Positions 34,371 to 43,546 are shown, counted from the first letter of the stretch. The stretch: DNA of 64,000 nt from JBBSJT01 sp041691015 (GCA_041691015.1 JBEPVN010000001.1:1-64000); one strand, 5' to 3'. Numbers and translations are program-made. The notes: generated from the letters alone by a model not told the origin.

Positions 34371-34997
34371 ATGAATAAAGATCAATTTAACGCCAATTTT
34401 CCTCAATTAAGATCTGCAATCTTAGAAAGATGGAATAAATTAACAGACGAAGATCTAAGACAAATCAACGGTCGTTATGAATTGTTGATTTCAAAAATCC
34501 AGGAAAAATACGGTATCTCAAGAGAGATTATCGAAGAGCAAATCAGAAGCTTTGCTCCAAATGTAAGATTTGATAGAGAAAGAGATGTTGTTTTAAGTAG
34601 AAAAGCGGAAGAAGAAGAATCATCATCAGTCGGTAAATGGCTTTTAGCGGCAGGTATTCCTTTCTTATTTTTACTTGGCTACTTAGGAACACATTACAAT
34701 ACTCCAGTAGCACACGACAATGCTTACACACCAAGCTCAAGCAACCAAACGCTTTACACAAAAGCTCCGGTTGATGGAAATGTTGATACAGCGTTATCGC
34801 AAAATATCCGCAAATCTCTTTTTGCAGATTCAGTGCTTGCTAATGATTTGAGAGATCTTCGTATCGAATCATCAAATGGCGTGGTAACTGTTTATGGAGT
34901 AGTAAAAAATGAAAGTGAAAAAGCTCAAGTAACACGTATCATCGAAAGCACTTCTGGTGTTGTTAAAGTAAATAATAAAGTTGATGTCAAATTATAA
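34371..34997 (+). CDS. CsbD-like / transmembrane / BON domain protein
   Basis: The 208-residue protein combines three modules. An N-terminal CsbD-like helical domain (about 1-62) has ERWNKLTDEDLRQINGRYE and KIQEKYG. One transmembrane helix lies at about 88-106. A C-terminal BON domain (about 138-208) has LRIESSNGVVTVYGVVKN and VNNKVDV. CsbD-type proteins are stress-induced and BON domains bind membranes or phospholipid. The BON part would face the periplasm. The ribosome binding site (AAGGAG) is strong. The gene is transcribed alone and followed by a good terminator, so high, regulated expression is likely. Confidence 0.78.
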   Translation: MNKDQFNANFPQLRSAILERWNKLTDEDLRQINGRYELLISKIQEKYGISREIIEEQIRSFAPNVRFDRERDVVLSRKAEEEESSSVGKWLLAAGIPFLFLLGYLGTHYNTPVAHDNAYTPSSSNQTLYTKAPVDGNVDTALSQNIRKSLFADSVLANDLRDLRIESSNGVVTVYGVVKNESEKAQVTRIIESTSGVVKVNNKVDVKL

Positions 34998-35004
34998 TAT
35001 TCAT

Positions 35005-35039
35005 AAAAACCCTCTTTTATTCGTAAGAGAGGGTTTTTT
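35005..35039. terminator. terminator shared by convergent genes
   Basis: The stem AAAAACCCTCTT/AAGAGAGGGTTTTTT has a short loop and T runs on both strands. It lies between the CsbD-BON gene and the convergent glycosyltransferase gene, whose stop codon is inside it. Confidence 0.75.
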
Positions 35040-36015
35040 CTTTTGTATCTTCGATAAGATTTTTTAAATTAATTTTGAACTGTTGGCATATTTCGAGATA
35101 CCTTCTTCGATTCAAATTCCCGATCTCTTTAAGCTCTTTTTTAGATAGTTTCTGAATTGACTTAACGGTTTTTGCAATATCTTTTTTATCCACATAATAA
35201 TTAGTAGCAAGCCGTTGAATACTAAACATTTTAAAAGGAACAAGGCAGCGTTCATCCTGGATAAATTCATTCATGGGTGGAGCTTTTGTAGTAATAACAA
35301 CAGCGCCAACTGACATAGCTTCCATGATCGAATGACCAAATCCTTCTGTTTCGCTCAAGCAAAGATGAACCATCGATTGATTTTGTAATTGTAAAAGCTC
35401 CTCGTGATTAATGTAGGAATTAATGATATTGAGATTTTTTGTACTCAAATTTTTTGCTTTATACTTTAAAATAGTAAGATGTGGAAAACTCGAGTGCGAG
35501 CTCCAAGTTTTTTTGATGGCGGTTGTTCCTTTTTGCGAACTCGATCCTGCAACATGAAGAAAGTAGTCCGGATTTTTTGCAATGTTTTGCAGGTAATGAT
35601 CTTCGCTTGTAAAACTTAAAAAATAAGTCGGAATTCTCAAGTTTTGAAAGATGCGCTCCACTTCTTTTGTTCTACAAAGAACAAGGTCCAGGCATTTTAG
35701 CAACTGAACATCGTCTAAATACCATTCAGGATTAGGTATGAACCAATTAAGTTTTGCGAGGTTTAGATATTTGGTCTCTATTTGCTGAACAAAAATATTG
35801 ATGTCGGCAAGAGAAGTTGGCCCTTGAGCTGCTGCGCTGAAGGCTTCTACTTCGCAATTTAAAGCTTGAAGAGATTCTATGAGGATGTGCCGATCTTTTC
35901 CAAGACCTTTATTGTTAGATTCGCAAAATATATAAATTTTTAAAGGTTTATCACAATCAGAAGCTAAATAAGTTTTAGCAATTGCTAGAACAAAAATTAA
36001 AAAAAAATACCTCAT
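35017..36015 (-). CDS. exported GT4-type glycosyltransferase
   Basis: The 332-residue protein begins with a signal peptide (about 1-18, MRYFFLIFVLAIAKTYLAS). A Rossmann-type glycosyltransferase fold follows (KIYIFCESNNKGLGKDRHIL) and a GT4-like C-terminal nucleotide-sugar site SETEGFGHSIMEAMSVGAVV (the E-x7-E motif region). A signal peptide on a GT-B enzyme is unusual, because nucleotide sugars are cytoplasmic. It is the last gene of a four-gene minus-strand cluster and overlaps its upstream neighbour by four bases. The donor and acceptor are unknown; action outside the bacterial cytoplasm is an inference. Confidence 0.75.
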   Translation of the reverse strand: MRYFFLIFVLAIAKTYLASDCDKPLKIYIFCESNNKGLGKDRHILIESLQALNCEVEAFSAAAQGPTSLADINIFVQQIETKYLNLAKLNWFIPNPEWYLDDVQLLKCLDLVLCRTKEVERIFQNLRIPTYFLSFTSEDHYLQNIAKNPDYFLHVAGSSSQKGTTAIKKTWSSHSSFPHLTILKYKAKNLSTKNLNIINSYINHEELLQLQNQSMVHLCLSETEGFGHSIMEAMSVGAVVITTKAPPMNEFIQDERCLVPFKMFSIQRLATNYYVDKKDIAKTVKSIQKLSKKELKEIGNLNRRRYLEICQQFKINLKNLIEDTKEKTLSYE

Positions 36016-37025
36016 TTTCTCTTAGTTGTTTTAAGGGATTTAAGTAAATTTTCTTTATTTATTTTGGCAACCCAAATTTCTGAATCATCTTTTCCATAGG
36101 CTACATAAAAATAATTGTCGACAAGAGCAAAACCGCCTGGAAAAATCACGCGTTTATCATAAGAGGATTGGGTGTAAAAGTTATCCCCAATTATTGGAGA
36201 GCGCGATATTTTTTTGATATTAAAGGGGGGTTTTGATGAAAAGGTATAGGCTCCCATATAATAATGATGCATAGGGGTATTGCGGGAAGCGCTAGAGGAG
36301 GCAACTTTTGAGGAATGAAAAAAACCAATATACTCACCGTCAACAAGAAGAGCCGGTGTGCCTCCTCTTAAAGTACCCCAAGACCATCTGTTCTTAATTG
36401 CGCTGCGGTGCATTTGTTTTGATAAGCCGGTATTTGAATCAGGGACTAGTATTTCATGGGAATTAAGCGTATAAGCCATCAAAAGATTGCCTTTAAAGTT
36501 AAAAGGAACCCAATTTTTTTGCCAATTCACTTTGCTATATTTCTTTTCATGTATGATTTTTAAAGGTTTTAACAGAACAAATTGATCGTTTTGTCTGACA
36601 ACTTCTGCCATGAACATATCGCGTCTTAAAGCAGATGATGGATTGATATTGTCTTGGTTATCATTGTAGATCACGTATATTTTATTATTAAGCTCAAATA
36701 TCCTTGCGTCTTCTGCTTGTGATGGAGTTAAAGCTCCCGGGTCCCTTGTGTTTAACAATTGTGGAGTGGAAATGGGATTAAAGTTTTCGTCCAGCATGAC
36801 AATTCCAATATAGGAAATCCAAGGATATACAGGTGCAAGGCAATGCCTGAACGTCATCAAAAAACCATATTCTGTTTTGATGAGGGAAGGGTTCCACGCT
36901 TGCGGAAACCCTTCCAAATTTATTTTTTTTGTGGAAGTGACGATAGGCAAATTTGTTTTGCTTTCTTTACACTCCAATGTAAAAAAGGAGAATAAGCATA
37001 TGCTAATTAATAAGTGTCTAATCAT
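36012..37025 (-). CDS. exported GH130-like five-bladed beta-propeller protein
   Basis: The 337-residue protein has a signal peptide (about 1-17) ending near FFTLEC. Repeated beta-propeller blades follow: NPSLIKTEYGFLMTFRH, EDARIFELNNKIYVIYND, FNFKGNLLMAYTLNSHE, GGTPALLVDGEYIGFFHS and PGGFALVDNYFYVAYGKDD. This pattern matches the GH130 (beta-mannoside phosphorylase) and related GH32/43-like folds. The Asp in EDARIF lies where the catalytic acid is found. It overlaps the genes on both sides by four bases, so it is tightly linked to the glycosyltransferase and methyltransferase genes. Confidence 0.72.
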   Translation of the reverse strand: MIRHLLISICLFSFFTLECKESKTNLPIVTSTKKINLEGFPQAWNPSLIKTEYGFLMTFRHCLAPVYPWISYIGIVMLDENFNPISTPQLLNTRDPGALTPSQAEDARIFELNNKIYVIYNDNQDNINPSSALRRDMFMAEVVRQNDQFVLLKPLKIIHEKKYSKVNWQKNWVPFNFKGNLLMAYTLNSHEILVPDSNTGLSKQMHRSAIKNRWSWGTLRGGTPALLVDGEYIGFFHSSKVASSSASRNTPMHHYYMGAYTFSSKPPFNIKKISRSPIIGDNFYTQSSYDKRVIFPGGFALVDNYFYVAYGKDDSEIWVAKINKENLLKSLKTTKRK

Positions 37026-37693
37026 GGTTTAGCCCAAATTCCCCAAATATTGTCGCCTTTATATTCTGCTATTTTAATGCAATTTTCATTTAGCCATGCT
37101 GTCGCGCGATTAGTTGTTGCCCAGTTGACGTCATCAAAAATAATAAGACCGCCGCTTTTAACAAGTGGAACCCATTTGATCACATCCAAAAATGAGGCTT
37201 TGTCAGAGTGGTTGCCATCGATATGCAAGATATCGATATCTGAAATGACGGGGCAATGTTCTGACGTTGTTCTAATTAATACAATTTGGTCTTGTAGATG
37301 AAATTCTTGAATTTTTACTTGAAGGCCTTTTAATATTTTTACATGGTCTACAGATGACCACCAAGTATGATTAACACCATCCATCCCTTCTGCGGATTCT
37401 TGTGTGCTCCAAGGATCGACCCCGTAGATTTTACCTTTGCCATTATAATTTAGGGCATACGCCATAGGTATTAAAGATTTTCCACCCCAAACGCCAATCT
37501 CGACAATGGTCTCTGGTTTTAATTCGGCGATAATGTCAATCAGAATAGAAGCTTTTTCATTTGAGCACCAGCCTTCCAATTGACGCATATTGTTTAATAC
37601 TCTTGCTTTCAAAATCATCAGATTGTGTGATTTTGAGGCAGTATATTCATAATGAGACTCTATATTATGGTCAAGATCTGTATTGACATCCAT
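37022..37693 (-). CDS. class I SAM-dependent methyltransferase (Methyltransf_24/CmcI-like)
   Basis: The 223-residue protein has motif I TIVEIGVWGGKSLIPMAYAL (about 75-95). The family motif ILHIDGNHSDKASFLDV lies near 153, and LVKSGGLIIFDDVNW follows. Such enzymes often methylate sugar hydroxyls or small molecules with bound metal, and the Asp/His pair of HIDGNH fits that. It lacks a signal peptide, unlike its three neighbours. The four-base overlap with the next gene and the 22-base gap to the GT25 gene place it in the same operon. The substrate is unknown. Confidence 0.78.
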   Translation of the reverse strand: MDVNTDLDHNIESHYEYTASKSHNLMILKARVLNNMRQLEGWCSNEKASILIDIIAELKPETIVEIGVWGGKSLIPMAYALNYNGKGKIYGVDPWSTQESAEGMDGVNHTWWSSVDHVKILKGLQVKIQEFHLQDQIVLIRTTSEHCPVISDIDILHIDGNHSDKASFLDVIKWVPLVKSGGLIIFDDVNWATTNRATAWLNENCIKIAEYKGDNIWGIWAKP

Positions 37694-37715
37694 ATTTAAT
37701 TCCTTTTAGCTTTGT

Positions 37716-38636
37716 TTATTTAGATTGATAATTTGGCGCTCCATTATCTGAAAGAGCTTTTGGCAAAGTAGAAACAACATCAAAATTTAAACTATACATG
37801 TTGATGTCGTTTGGAAGGTAAAATTCCATGTCATAAGGCAGGAAAATACGGTAGTGCTTTATGAAATTAAGAATTTTTTTTATTCCGCTTTTTCTGACAA
37901 TCATGGAATAAGCGCCATATCTTGCACCGACTTTTGTAAAAAGAGAGGAAATTTTCTCTCTTTGAGAAAATCTTTTTGGGTTATCGGGTGTAAAATTAGG
38001 TCTTGGCGCATAGCTTAAGCAGGGAACATACTTTCCATCCTGGGCTTTAGTGTCCGGATCTGTAAATAAAATGTCCCAGTTGTTTTTTCCGACAAGGGCA
38101 TCTAATTTTTTTATGTAGCGCGAGATCAGGTTGGGATTTTTAATGACTTCAATGTCATCTTCCATGACCCATATTGTATTGTAGCCGGAATTTAAAGCGT
38201 CTTGTAAAACAGAAAGATGGCTCAAAACAATCCCGATAGAGCCCCTTGACATACAATGGGAAAAATAATTTGAATTGATTTGCATCATCTCATGTCGCGG
38301 ATTGCCATTGTCTTGTTCGAGGTACATCGTTCCCATGATAGATTTTTTCATGCCTGCCTTAAATCTGATATTCAAGGTTTTAAGTGCATTTAAAGGTAAT
38401 TCCCAACCACTTACTGCAGAAAAACGATAGGGGTGGATTTGAAAGGGGGTTAATTGCTGAGCGCTTTTTGCAAATTTTTCAGGTCTTCCGTCAAGATTGA
38501 TCATATAGATGAAATCAACCCTTCTCATCTTATGCTTTGCCGTTTTATTTGGGCATGGTTTAAAAAAGTCCTGTATTTCACCGTGTACGCAATTGGATAA
38601 AATGACAAATAACAAAAGAAATATGCGAATGTTCAT
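37716..38636 (-). CDS. exported GT25-family glycosyltransferase
   Basis: This 306-residue protein belongs to the GT25 family (LPS galactosyltransferase / procollagen galactosyltransferase). The entry motif FIYMINLDGRPEKFAKSAQQL lies near residue 42. SIGIVLSHLSVLQDAL and the metal-site stretch TIWVMEDDIEVI follow. It begins with a hydrophobic signal peptide (about 1-19). It is the first gene of the glycan island, divergent from hemG. GT25 enzymes act on LPS in bacteria and on hydroxylysine in eukaryotes and some giant viruses, so either a surface glycan or a protein could be the target. Confidence 0.78.
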   Translation of the reverse strand: MNIRIFLLLFVILSNCVHGEIQDFFKPCPNKTAKHKMRRVDFIYMINLDGRPEKFAKSAQQLTPFQIHPYRFSAVSGWELPLNALKTLNIRFKAGMKKSIMGTMYLEQDNGNPRHEMMQINSNYFSHCMSRGSIGIVLSHLSVLQDALNSGYNTIWVMEDDIEVIKNPNLISRYIKKLDALVGKNNWDILFTDPDTKAQDGKYVPCLSYAPRPNFTPDNPKRFSQREKISSLFTKVGARYGAYSMIVRKSGIKKILNFIKHYRIFLPYDMEFYLPNDINMYSLNFDVVSTLPKALSDNGAPNYQSK

Positions 38637-38722
38637 TTTTTTTTCCTTGTAATATTAAAAATTGACCATATAAAAAAAATAATTTTTTTGTCTATCATCT
38701 AAGTTTTAAATTTAAAAAAATA

Positions 38723-40123
38723 ATGGGTAAAAAAATGAAAGTTGTTATATTTGGCGCCGGGATTAGCGGATTATCCCTTGCGTGGTTTTTAAAAAAAAAA
38801 TTTAAATCATCAATTGATTTAACAATTATCGAAAAAGATTCCTATTCAGGCGGTTATATAAAAAGCCTTAAAAAGGCAGGTTTTTTATTTGAGCTTGGTC
38901 CAAGAAGCTGTAGAACAGCTGGAAACGGCGTCAAAACATTACAATTAATAGAAGACTTAAACTTAACAAAAGAAGTTGTCGTTGCAAGTCCATTTGCAAA
39001 AAAACGTTATGTTTATCTTGATCAAAGAATGGAACAAGCCCCGGGAAGTTTTTTTTCGCTTTTTAAATCACCTTTGACAAAAGGCCTTTTTAAGGCTTTG
39101 ATTTTTGATTTATTTGGAAAATATAAATCATCAGATGACGATCCATCCATCCATGAATATGCAAGTAAAAAATTTAGCCCCGAGATCGCAGATAATTTAT
39201 TCGACCCTTTAACTTCTGGTATCTATGCAGGAAATATCTCCAAATTATCTTTCAAATCATGTTTTCCTTATCTTCATGAGCTTGAAAATGCGCATGGATC
39301 GCTCATTTGGGGTATGTTTTTAAATAAGAAAAAAATAAATGAAATTTTCAGTCCTTTTGTTAAAAATTTAAAAAAACATAAAATTTTTTCCTTAAAAAAT
39401 GGCATGCAAACCTTGACAGATGTGTTATCTAAAGAGCTTAAGGGGCATATTCTTTTTTCAGCTGAGATTGAAAACTTACGAATTTTAAATGATTCCACCA
39501 AAATTTTCTTAAAAAATAAAGAGGTTATTCATGCAGACTATGTTTTTTCAAGCCTTTCTCCCCATGATCTAAAAACCCTTCTTCCAGAGGGTAAGATGAA
39601 AGAAATTTTAACAGAGTTTCACTCAACATCGGTCGCTGTTGTTTCTTTGGGTTTTAAAAAAGATGTCTTAAAAACCAAAGGATTTGGATATTTGATCCCC
39701 TCAAAAGAAAAGGAAGATATTTTAGGCGTTGTTTTTGATTCATCGGTTTTTAATCAGCAAAATAGAAAAGCTGATGAAACAAGACTTACTGTGATGCTTG
39801 GAGGATCTCATATGAGGGATTTTGAAAGAAAAACAGAAGATGATTTTTTGAAAATGTCAAAAAATGCACTTGTCAAGCATTTAGGAATCAAAGATGTGCC
39901 CGATGTATCGCATGTTTACATTGCTAAAAACGCAATTCCTCAGTACTTGGTCGGGCATGGAGAAAGATTGCAGAAACTAAAAAAAGCGTGTCCGGAGCAC
40001 TTTCAGGTTTTGGGCTCTTGCTACTTTGGGGTTTCTGTTAATGATTGCATCGCAAATAGCGAACACTCCGCAAATGAATTTTTCAAGTCTTTGTATGATA
40101 GCCAAAGCTTGCACCCGTTTTAA
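38723..40123 (+). CDS. hemG: protoporphyrinogen oxidase (HemY/HemG type, FAD)
   Basis: This oxygen-dependent FAD enzyme oxidises protoporphyrinogen IX in haem synthesis. The 466 residues open with the dinucleotide-binding motif VVIFGAGISGLSLAWFL and the continuing EKDSYSGGYIKS. The C-terminal family stretch YIAKNAIPQYLVGHGERL is present. The gene corresponds to CT745. The last codons (SLHPF) fall in a GCTTGCACC repeat motif that is otherwise intergenic here, so the C-terminus seems to have been replaced or extended. An alternative start is the ATG at 38735, four codons in. Confidence 0.92.
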   Translation: MGKKMKVVIFGAGISGLSLAWFLKKKFKSSIDLTIIEKDSYSGGYIKSLKKAGFLFELGPRSCRTAGNGVKTLQLIEDLNLTKEVVVASPFAKKRYVYLDQRMEQAPGSFFSLFKSPLTKGLFKALIFDLFGKYKSSDDDPSIHEYASKKFSPEIADNLFDPLTSGIYAGNISKLSFKSCFPYLHELENAHGSLIWGMFLNKKKINEIFSPFVKNLKKHKIFSLKNGMQTLTDVLSKELKGHILFSAEIENLRILNDSTKIFLKNKEVIHADYVFSSLSPHDLKTLLPEGKMKEILTEFHSTSVAVVSLGFKKDVLKTKGFGYLIPSKEKEDILGVVFDSSVFNQQNRKADETRLTVMLGGSHMRDFERKTEDDFLKMSKNALVKHLGIKDVPDVSHVYIAKNAIPQYLVGHGERLQKLKKACPEHFQVLGSCYFGVSVNDCIANSEHSANEFFKSLYDSQSLHPF

Positions 40124-40206
40124 GCAGCTTTTTTAGTTTAACGTTTGCAAAAAAAAGGCAACAAGAACAAAATTAAAAAATAGAGTGAAACGAAAAGGTA
40201 TATCCC

Positions 40207-42771
40207 ATGTTTGATAAGTTTACAAACCGCGCAAAGCAAGTCATCAAACTTGCTAAAAAAGAAGCTCAACGTCTAAATCACAACTACTTAGGAACAGAAC
40301 ATGTTCTTCTTGGGTTGTTGAAATTAGGTCAGGGTGTGGCTGTCAATGTACTCCGCAGTTTAAATATTGATTTTGAGACAGTTAGAAGCGAAGTTGAAAA
40401 ACTTGTGGGATATGGTCCTGAAATCCAAGTGTATGGAGATCCGGCACTTACAGGAAAAGTTAAGAAAGTTTTTGAGTATGCCAACGAAGAGGCTGCTAAT
40501 TTAAATCATAATTATGTCGGAACAGAACATTTGCTTCTTGGTCTCTTAAGACAGACTGATGGAGTTGCAGCTCAAGTGCTTGAGAATTTGAATGTCAATT
40601 TGAAGGAAGTTCGCAAGGAAGTCTTAAAAGAACTGGAAACATTTAATCTTCAGCTACCGCCCCTTGGCAGCAATCCTCAAAACCAAACCGGTCAAACCCC
40701 AAGCGGAATTCCAAATAAACCCTATGAAAAAGCGGGAGCGAACGGTCAGGAAAAAATGCCTGCTTTAAAAGCGTACGGACATGATTTAACAGAGATGTTC
40801 CGTGAAGGTAAAATGGACCCTGTGATCGGAAGAAAAGAAGAGGTCGAACGCCTTATCTTAATTCTTTGCAGACGCCGTAAGAATAATCCTGTTTTAGTTG
40901 GAGAAGCAGGCGTTGGTAAAACGGCAATTGTCGAGGGTCTTGCACAAGCGATTGTAAAAGGGGAAGTGCCAGATAATTTAAGAAAGAAAAAGCTCATTTC
41001 TTTGGACCTTGCTTTGATGATTGCAGGAACCAAATACCGTGGTCAGTTTGAAGAGCGTATCAAAGCTGTCATGGATGAAATCAAGAAAAATGGCAATGTG
41101 CTTTTATTTATTGATGAACTTCATACAATTGTGGGAGCAGGAGCTGCAGAGGGCGCTATCGATGCCTCCAATATTTTAAAGCCGGCATTGTCCCGCGGCG
41201 AAATGCAGTGCATCGGTGCTACTACACTTGATGAATACAGAAAGCATATCGAAAAAGATGCTGCCTTAGAGCGAAGATTCCAAAAAATTGTCGTTCCTCC
41301 TCCAAGCGTTGAAGAGACTATAGAAATATTAAACGGCTTAAAAGCCAAATATGAAGAACATCATAAGTGCATTTATACTGAAGAGGCGCTAATTGCTGCA
41401 GCTGTCCTTTCAGATCGCTATATCGTGGGTCGTTTTCTACCGGATAAGGCTATTGATCTAATTGATGAGGCCGGCGCAAAAATGCGTATTGCCGAGATGA
41501 ATCAACCGCAGGATATAAGTAAATATGAAGGCGAAATTGAAGAGGCGCGTCTTGCAAAAGAAGAGGCTATCAATAAGCAGGAATTTGAAAAAGCTGCAAA
41601 ACTTCGCGATTCTGAAAGAACTCTAAGAGTAGAGCTTCAGCAAATTTTAGAACAATGGGCTGTTAACAAAGAAGAGCATGAAGTCATTGTTGAAGATGAA
41701 GATGTTGCAAATGTCGTCGCAAAACAGACCGGTATTCCGATACATCGTTTAACAGAAGGCGAAACAGAAAAAATCCTAAAATTGGAAGAAATTCTAAGAC
41801 GTAATTTCATCGGACAGGATGAGGCTTTAAAAACTGTATGCCGCGCTATCAGAAGAAGCAGAGCTGACATTAAAGATCCAAACCGCCCGATCGGCGCCTT
41901 TTTATTTTTAGGTCCGACAGGTGTTGGAAAAACATTGCTTGCAAGACTTCTTGCAATCAACATGTTTGGCGGTGAAGACGCTCTGATACAAGTCGATATG
42001 TCTGAATACATGGAGAAATTTGCTGTCAGCCGCATGACGGGGTCTCCTCCTGGTTACGTCGGACATGAAGAGGGCGGACAGCTTACAGAACAAGTGCGTC
42101 AGCGTCCCTACTCGGTTGTTCTTTTTGATGAGATTGAAAAGGCACATCCGGATGTGATGAATATCCTATTGCAAATTTTAGAAGAAGGCCGCTTGACGGA
42201 TTCTTTTGGAAGAAAAATCGATTTTAGAAATACGATTGTTATTCTCACATCAAACCTTGGCGCCGATTTGATACGCAGGCAGACTGAACTTGGTTTTGGA
42301 GCAGTTGAAGGAGCGTTGGACTTTGAAAGGATGAAAGAGAAGATCGAGGGTGAAGCTAAAAAATATTTCAAACCCGAATTTTTAAACCGGCTTGATGATA
42401 AAGTCTACTTCCATATCTTAAATAAAGAGGCAATATTAAGTATTATTGAACTTGAGATTAAGAAAATCCAAGGTCGCTTACAGAAAAAGGAAGTATACAT
42501 CAAACTCGATGATGCAGCAAAAGATTTCCTTGTCGAAAAAGGATACTTGCCGGAAATGGGCGCAAGACCGCTTAAGCGTACAATTGAGCTTTATGTTGAA
42601 GGTCCTCTTGCAGAACTCTTGCTCGAACATCCAAATGAGGGAAGACGCTGTCTTATTACAGTGGAAGGCGATCATCTAAAATTTATTGATGAGGAAGTAT
42701 TTCCTATAGAAAGGAGCCCCAAACGAAAACTTAGCTCCAAGGCAAAAGAGAAAATAAACAGCGCAGAATAG
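40207..42771 (+). CDS. clpC: ATP-dependent Clp protease ATPase subunit ClpC
   Basis: It is a HSP100 unfoldase that feeds ClpP. The 854 residues contain a double Clp_N repeat (about 1-145). The first AAA+ domain has Walker A GEAGVGKTA (near 232). A UVR motif (near 463, KLRDSERTLR) in the M-domain sets ClpC apart from ClpA. The second AAA+ domain has Walker A GPTGVGKT (near 568), followed by a ClpB_D2-small domain. It is transcribed singly and followed by a clear terminator. It is the homologue of CT286. Confidence 0.97.
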   Translation: MFDKFTNRAKQVIKLAKKEAQRLNHNYLGTEHVLLGLLKLGQGVAVNVLRSLNIDFETVRSEVEKLVGYGPEIQVYGDPALTGKVKKVFEYANEEAANLNHNYVGTEHLLLGLLRQTDGVAAQVLENLNVNLKEVRKEVLKELETFNLQLPPLGSNPQNQTGQTPSGIPNKPYEKAGANGQEKMPALKAYGHDLTEMFREGKMDPVIGRKEEVERLILILCRRRKNNPVLVGEAGVGKTAIVEGLAQAIVKGEVPDNLRKKKLISLDLALMIAGTKYRGQFEERIKAVMDEIKKNGNVLLFIDELHTIVGAGAAEGAIDASNILKPALSRGEMQCIGATTLDEYRKHIEKDAALERRFQKIVVPPPSVEETIEILNGLKAKYEEHHKCIYTEEALIAAAVLSDRYIVGRFLPDKAIDLIDEAGAKMRIAEMNQPQDISKYEGEIEEARLAKEEAINKQEFEKAAKLRDSERTLRVELQQILEQWAVNKEEHEVIVEDEDVANVVAKQTGIPIHRLTEGETEKILKLEEILRRNFIGQDEALKTVCRAIRRSRADIKDPNRPIGAFLFLGPTGVGKTLLARLLAINMFGGEDALIQVDMSEYMEKFAVSRMTGSPPGYVGHEEGGQLTEQVRQRPYSVVLFDEIEKAHPDVMNILLQILEEGRLTDSFGRKIDFRNTIVILTSNLGADLIRRQTELGFGAVEGALDFERMKEKIEGEAKKYFKPEFLNRLDDKVYFHILNKEAILSIIELEIKKIQGRLQKKEVYIKLDDAAKDFLVEKGYLPEMGARPLKRTIELYVEGPLAELLLEHPNEGRRCLITVEGDHLKFIDEEVFPIERSPKRKLSSKAKEKINSAE

Positions 42772-42785
42772 CAAACCAAGCCCAA

Positions 42786-42823
42786 GATCCTGCTAAAATC
42801 TTTTAAGTTATTTTAGCAGGATC
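42786..42823 (+). terminator. clpC terminator
   Basis: A 14-base perfect stem GATCCTGCTAAAAT (42786-42799) pairs with 42810-42823 across a 10-base loop, 15 bases after the clpC stop. It has an AT-rich tail without a pure T run. Confidence 0.65.
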
Positions 42824-42910
42824 AATTCTAATAATTTATTTAATATTTCAATTTAATAATATTCTTGATAAAACTACTCTTTTAAAAATTTAATAACCAA
42901 ATGGTAATTT

Positions 42911-43546
42911 ATGTCCCTCATCATGGATTCTAATGGACAAACTCTTCTTCATTGGTCTGTAGCAAATAACGATTTGGATAGTTCTTTAAAACTTATGGAA
43001 AAAATGAGTGTTAAGGAAATCTCATTGTCCAATTTTGATAATAAATATACTGCTTTGCATTTGGCTGCCCAAAATGGGTCAGTCGAAATTATCAACCTTC
43101 TTCTTGAAAGAGGGCAAAGGGCTCTTGCTTGCAAGGTAGACCGATATGGGCAAACAGCCTTGCATTGGTGTTCATCAAATCCGGAACATTTTGCATCAGC
43201 TAAAAGCTTAATGCAAATTATGGAATGCGAAGATCTGTGCATTCAGAATACTTCCAATCAATATACAGCTCTCCATGTAGCTGTACAAGCTAATAATGTT
43301 GATTTAGTCGAATTGATGACGGCAAAGAGTAAGTCTCCTCTTGTCTGTAAGATAGACCAGCATGGACAAACAGCGCTGCATTGGGCAGCTATAAGGGGAA
43401 ATTATCGAGCTTGTCAAATCTTTTGCAAATACATGAATCGTTTGCATATAAATAGAATGTCAAATGACCATAAAACTGCCTCAGATTTAGCTATTGCAGG
43501 CGGCTATCACGATATTGCTGTATTGTTGAAATCAATTCCTATGTGA
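42911..43546 (+). CDS. ankyrin-repeat protein
   Basis: The 211-residue protein is made almost entirely of ankyrin repeats (about six). Examples are NGQTLLHWSVANNDLDSSL, YTALHLAAQNGSVEIINLLL, YGQTALHWCSSNPEHF, YTALHVAVQANNVDLVELM and HGQTALHWAAIRGNY. There is no signal or membrane segment and no second domain. In amoeba symbionts such proteins are common effectors that bind host proteins. It has its own promoter-like sequence (TTGATA at 42865, TTTAAT at 42889). It lies between clpC and a large palindrome, as an insertion relative to the chlamydial core order. Confidence 0.9.
   Translation: MSLIMDSNGQTLLHWSVANNDLDSSLKLMEKMSVKEISLSNFDNKYTALHLAAQNGSVEIINLLLERGQRALACKVDRYGQTALHWCSSNPEHFASAKSLMQIMECEDLCIQNTSNQYTALHVAVQANNVDLVELMTAKSKSPLVCKIDQHGQTALHWAAIRGNYRACQIFCKYMNRLHINRMSNDHKTASDLAIAGGYHDIAVLLKSIPM

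Noticed and set aside
41637..42371. Several open frames of 75-132 residues opposite clpC
   Set aside because: They arise from the codon bias of clpC on the other strand and have no recognisable start signals.
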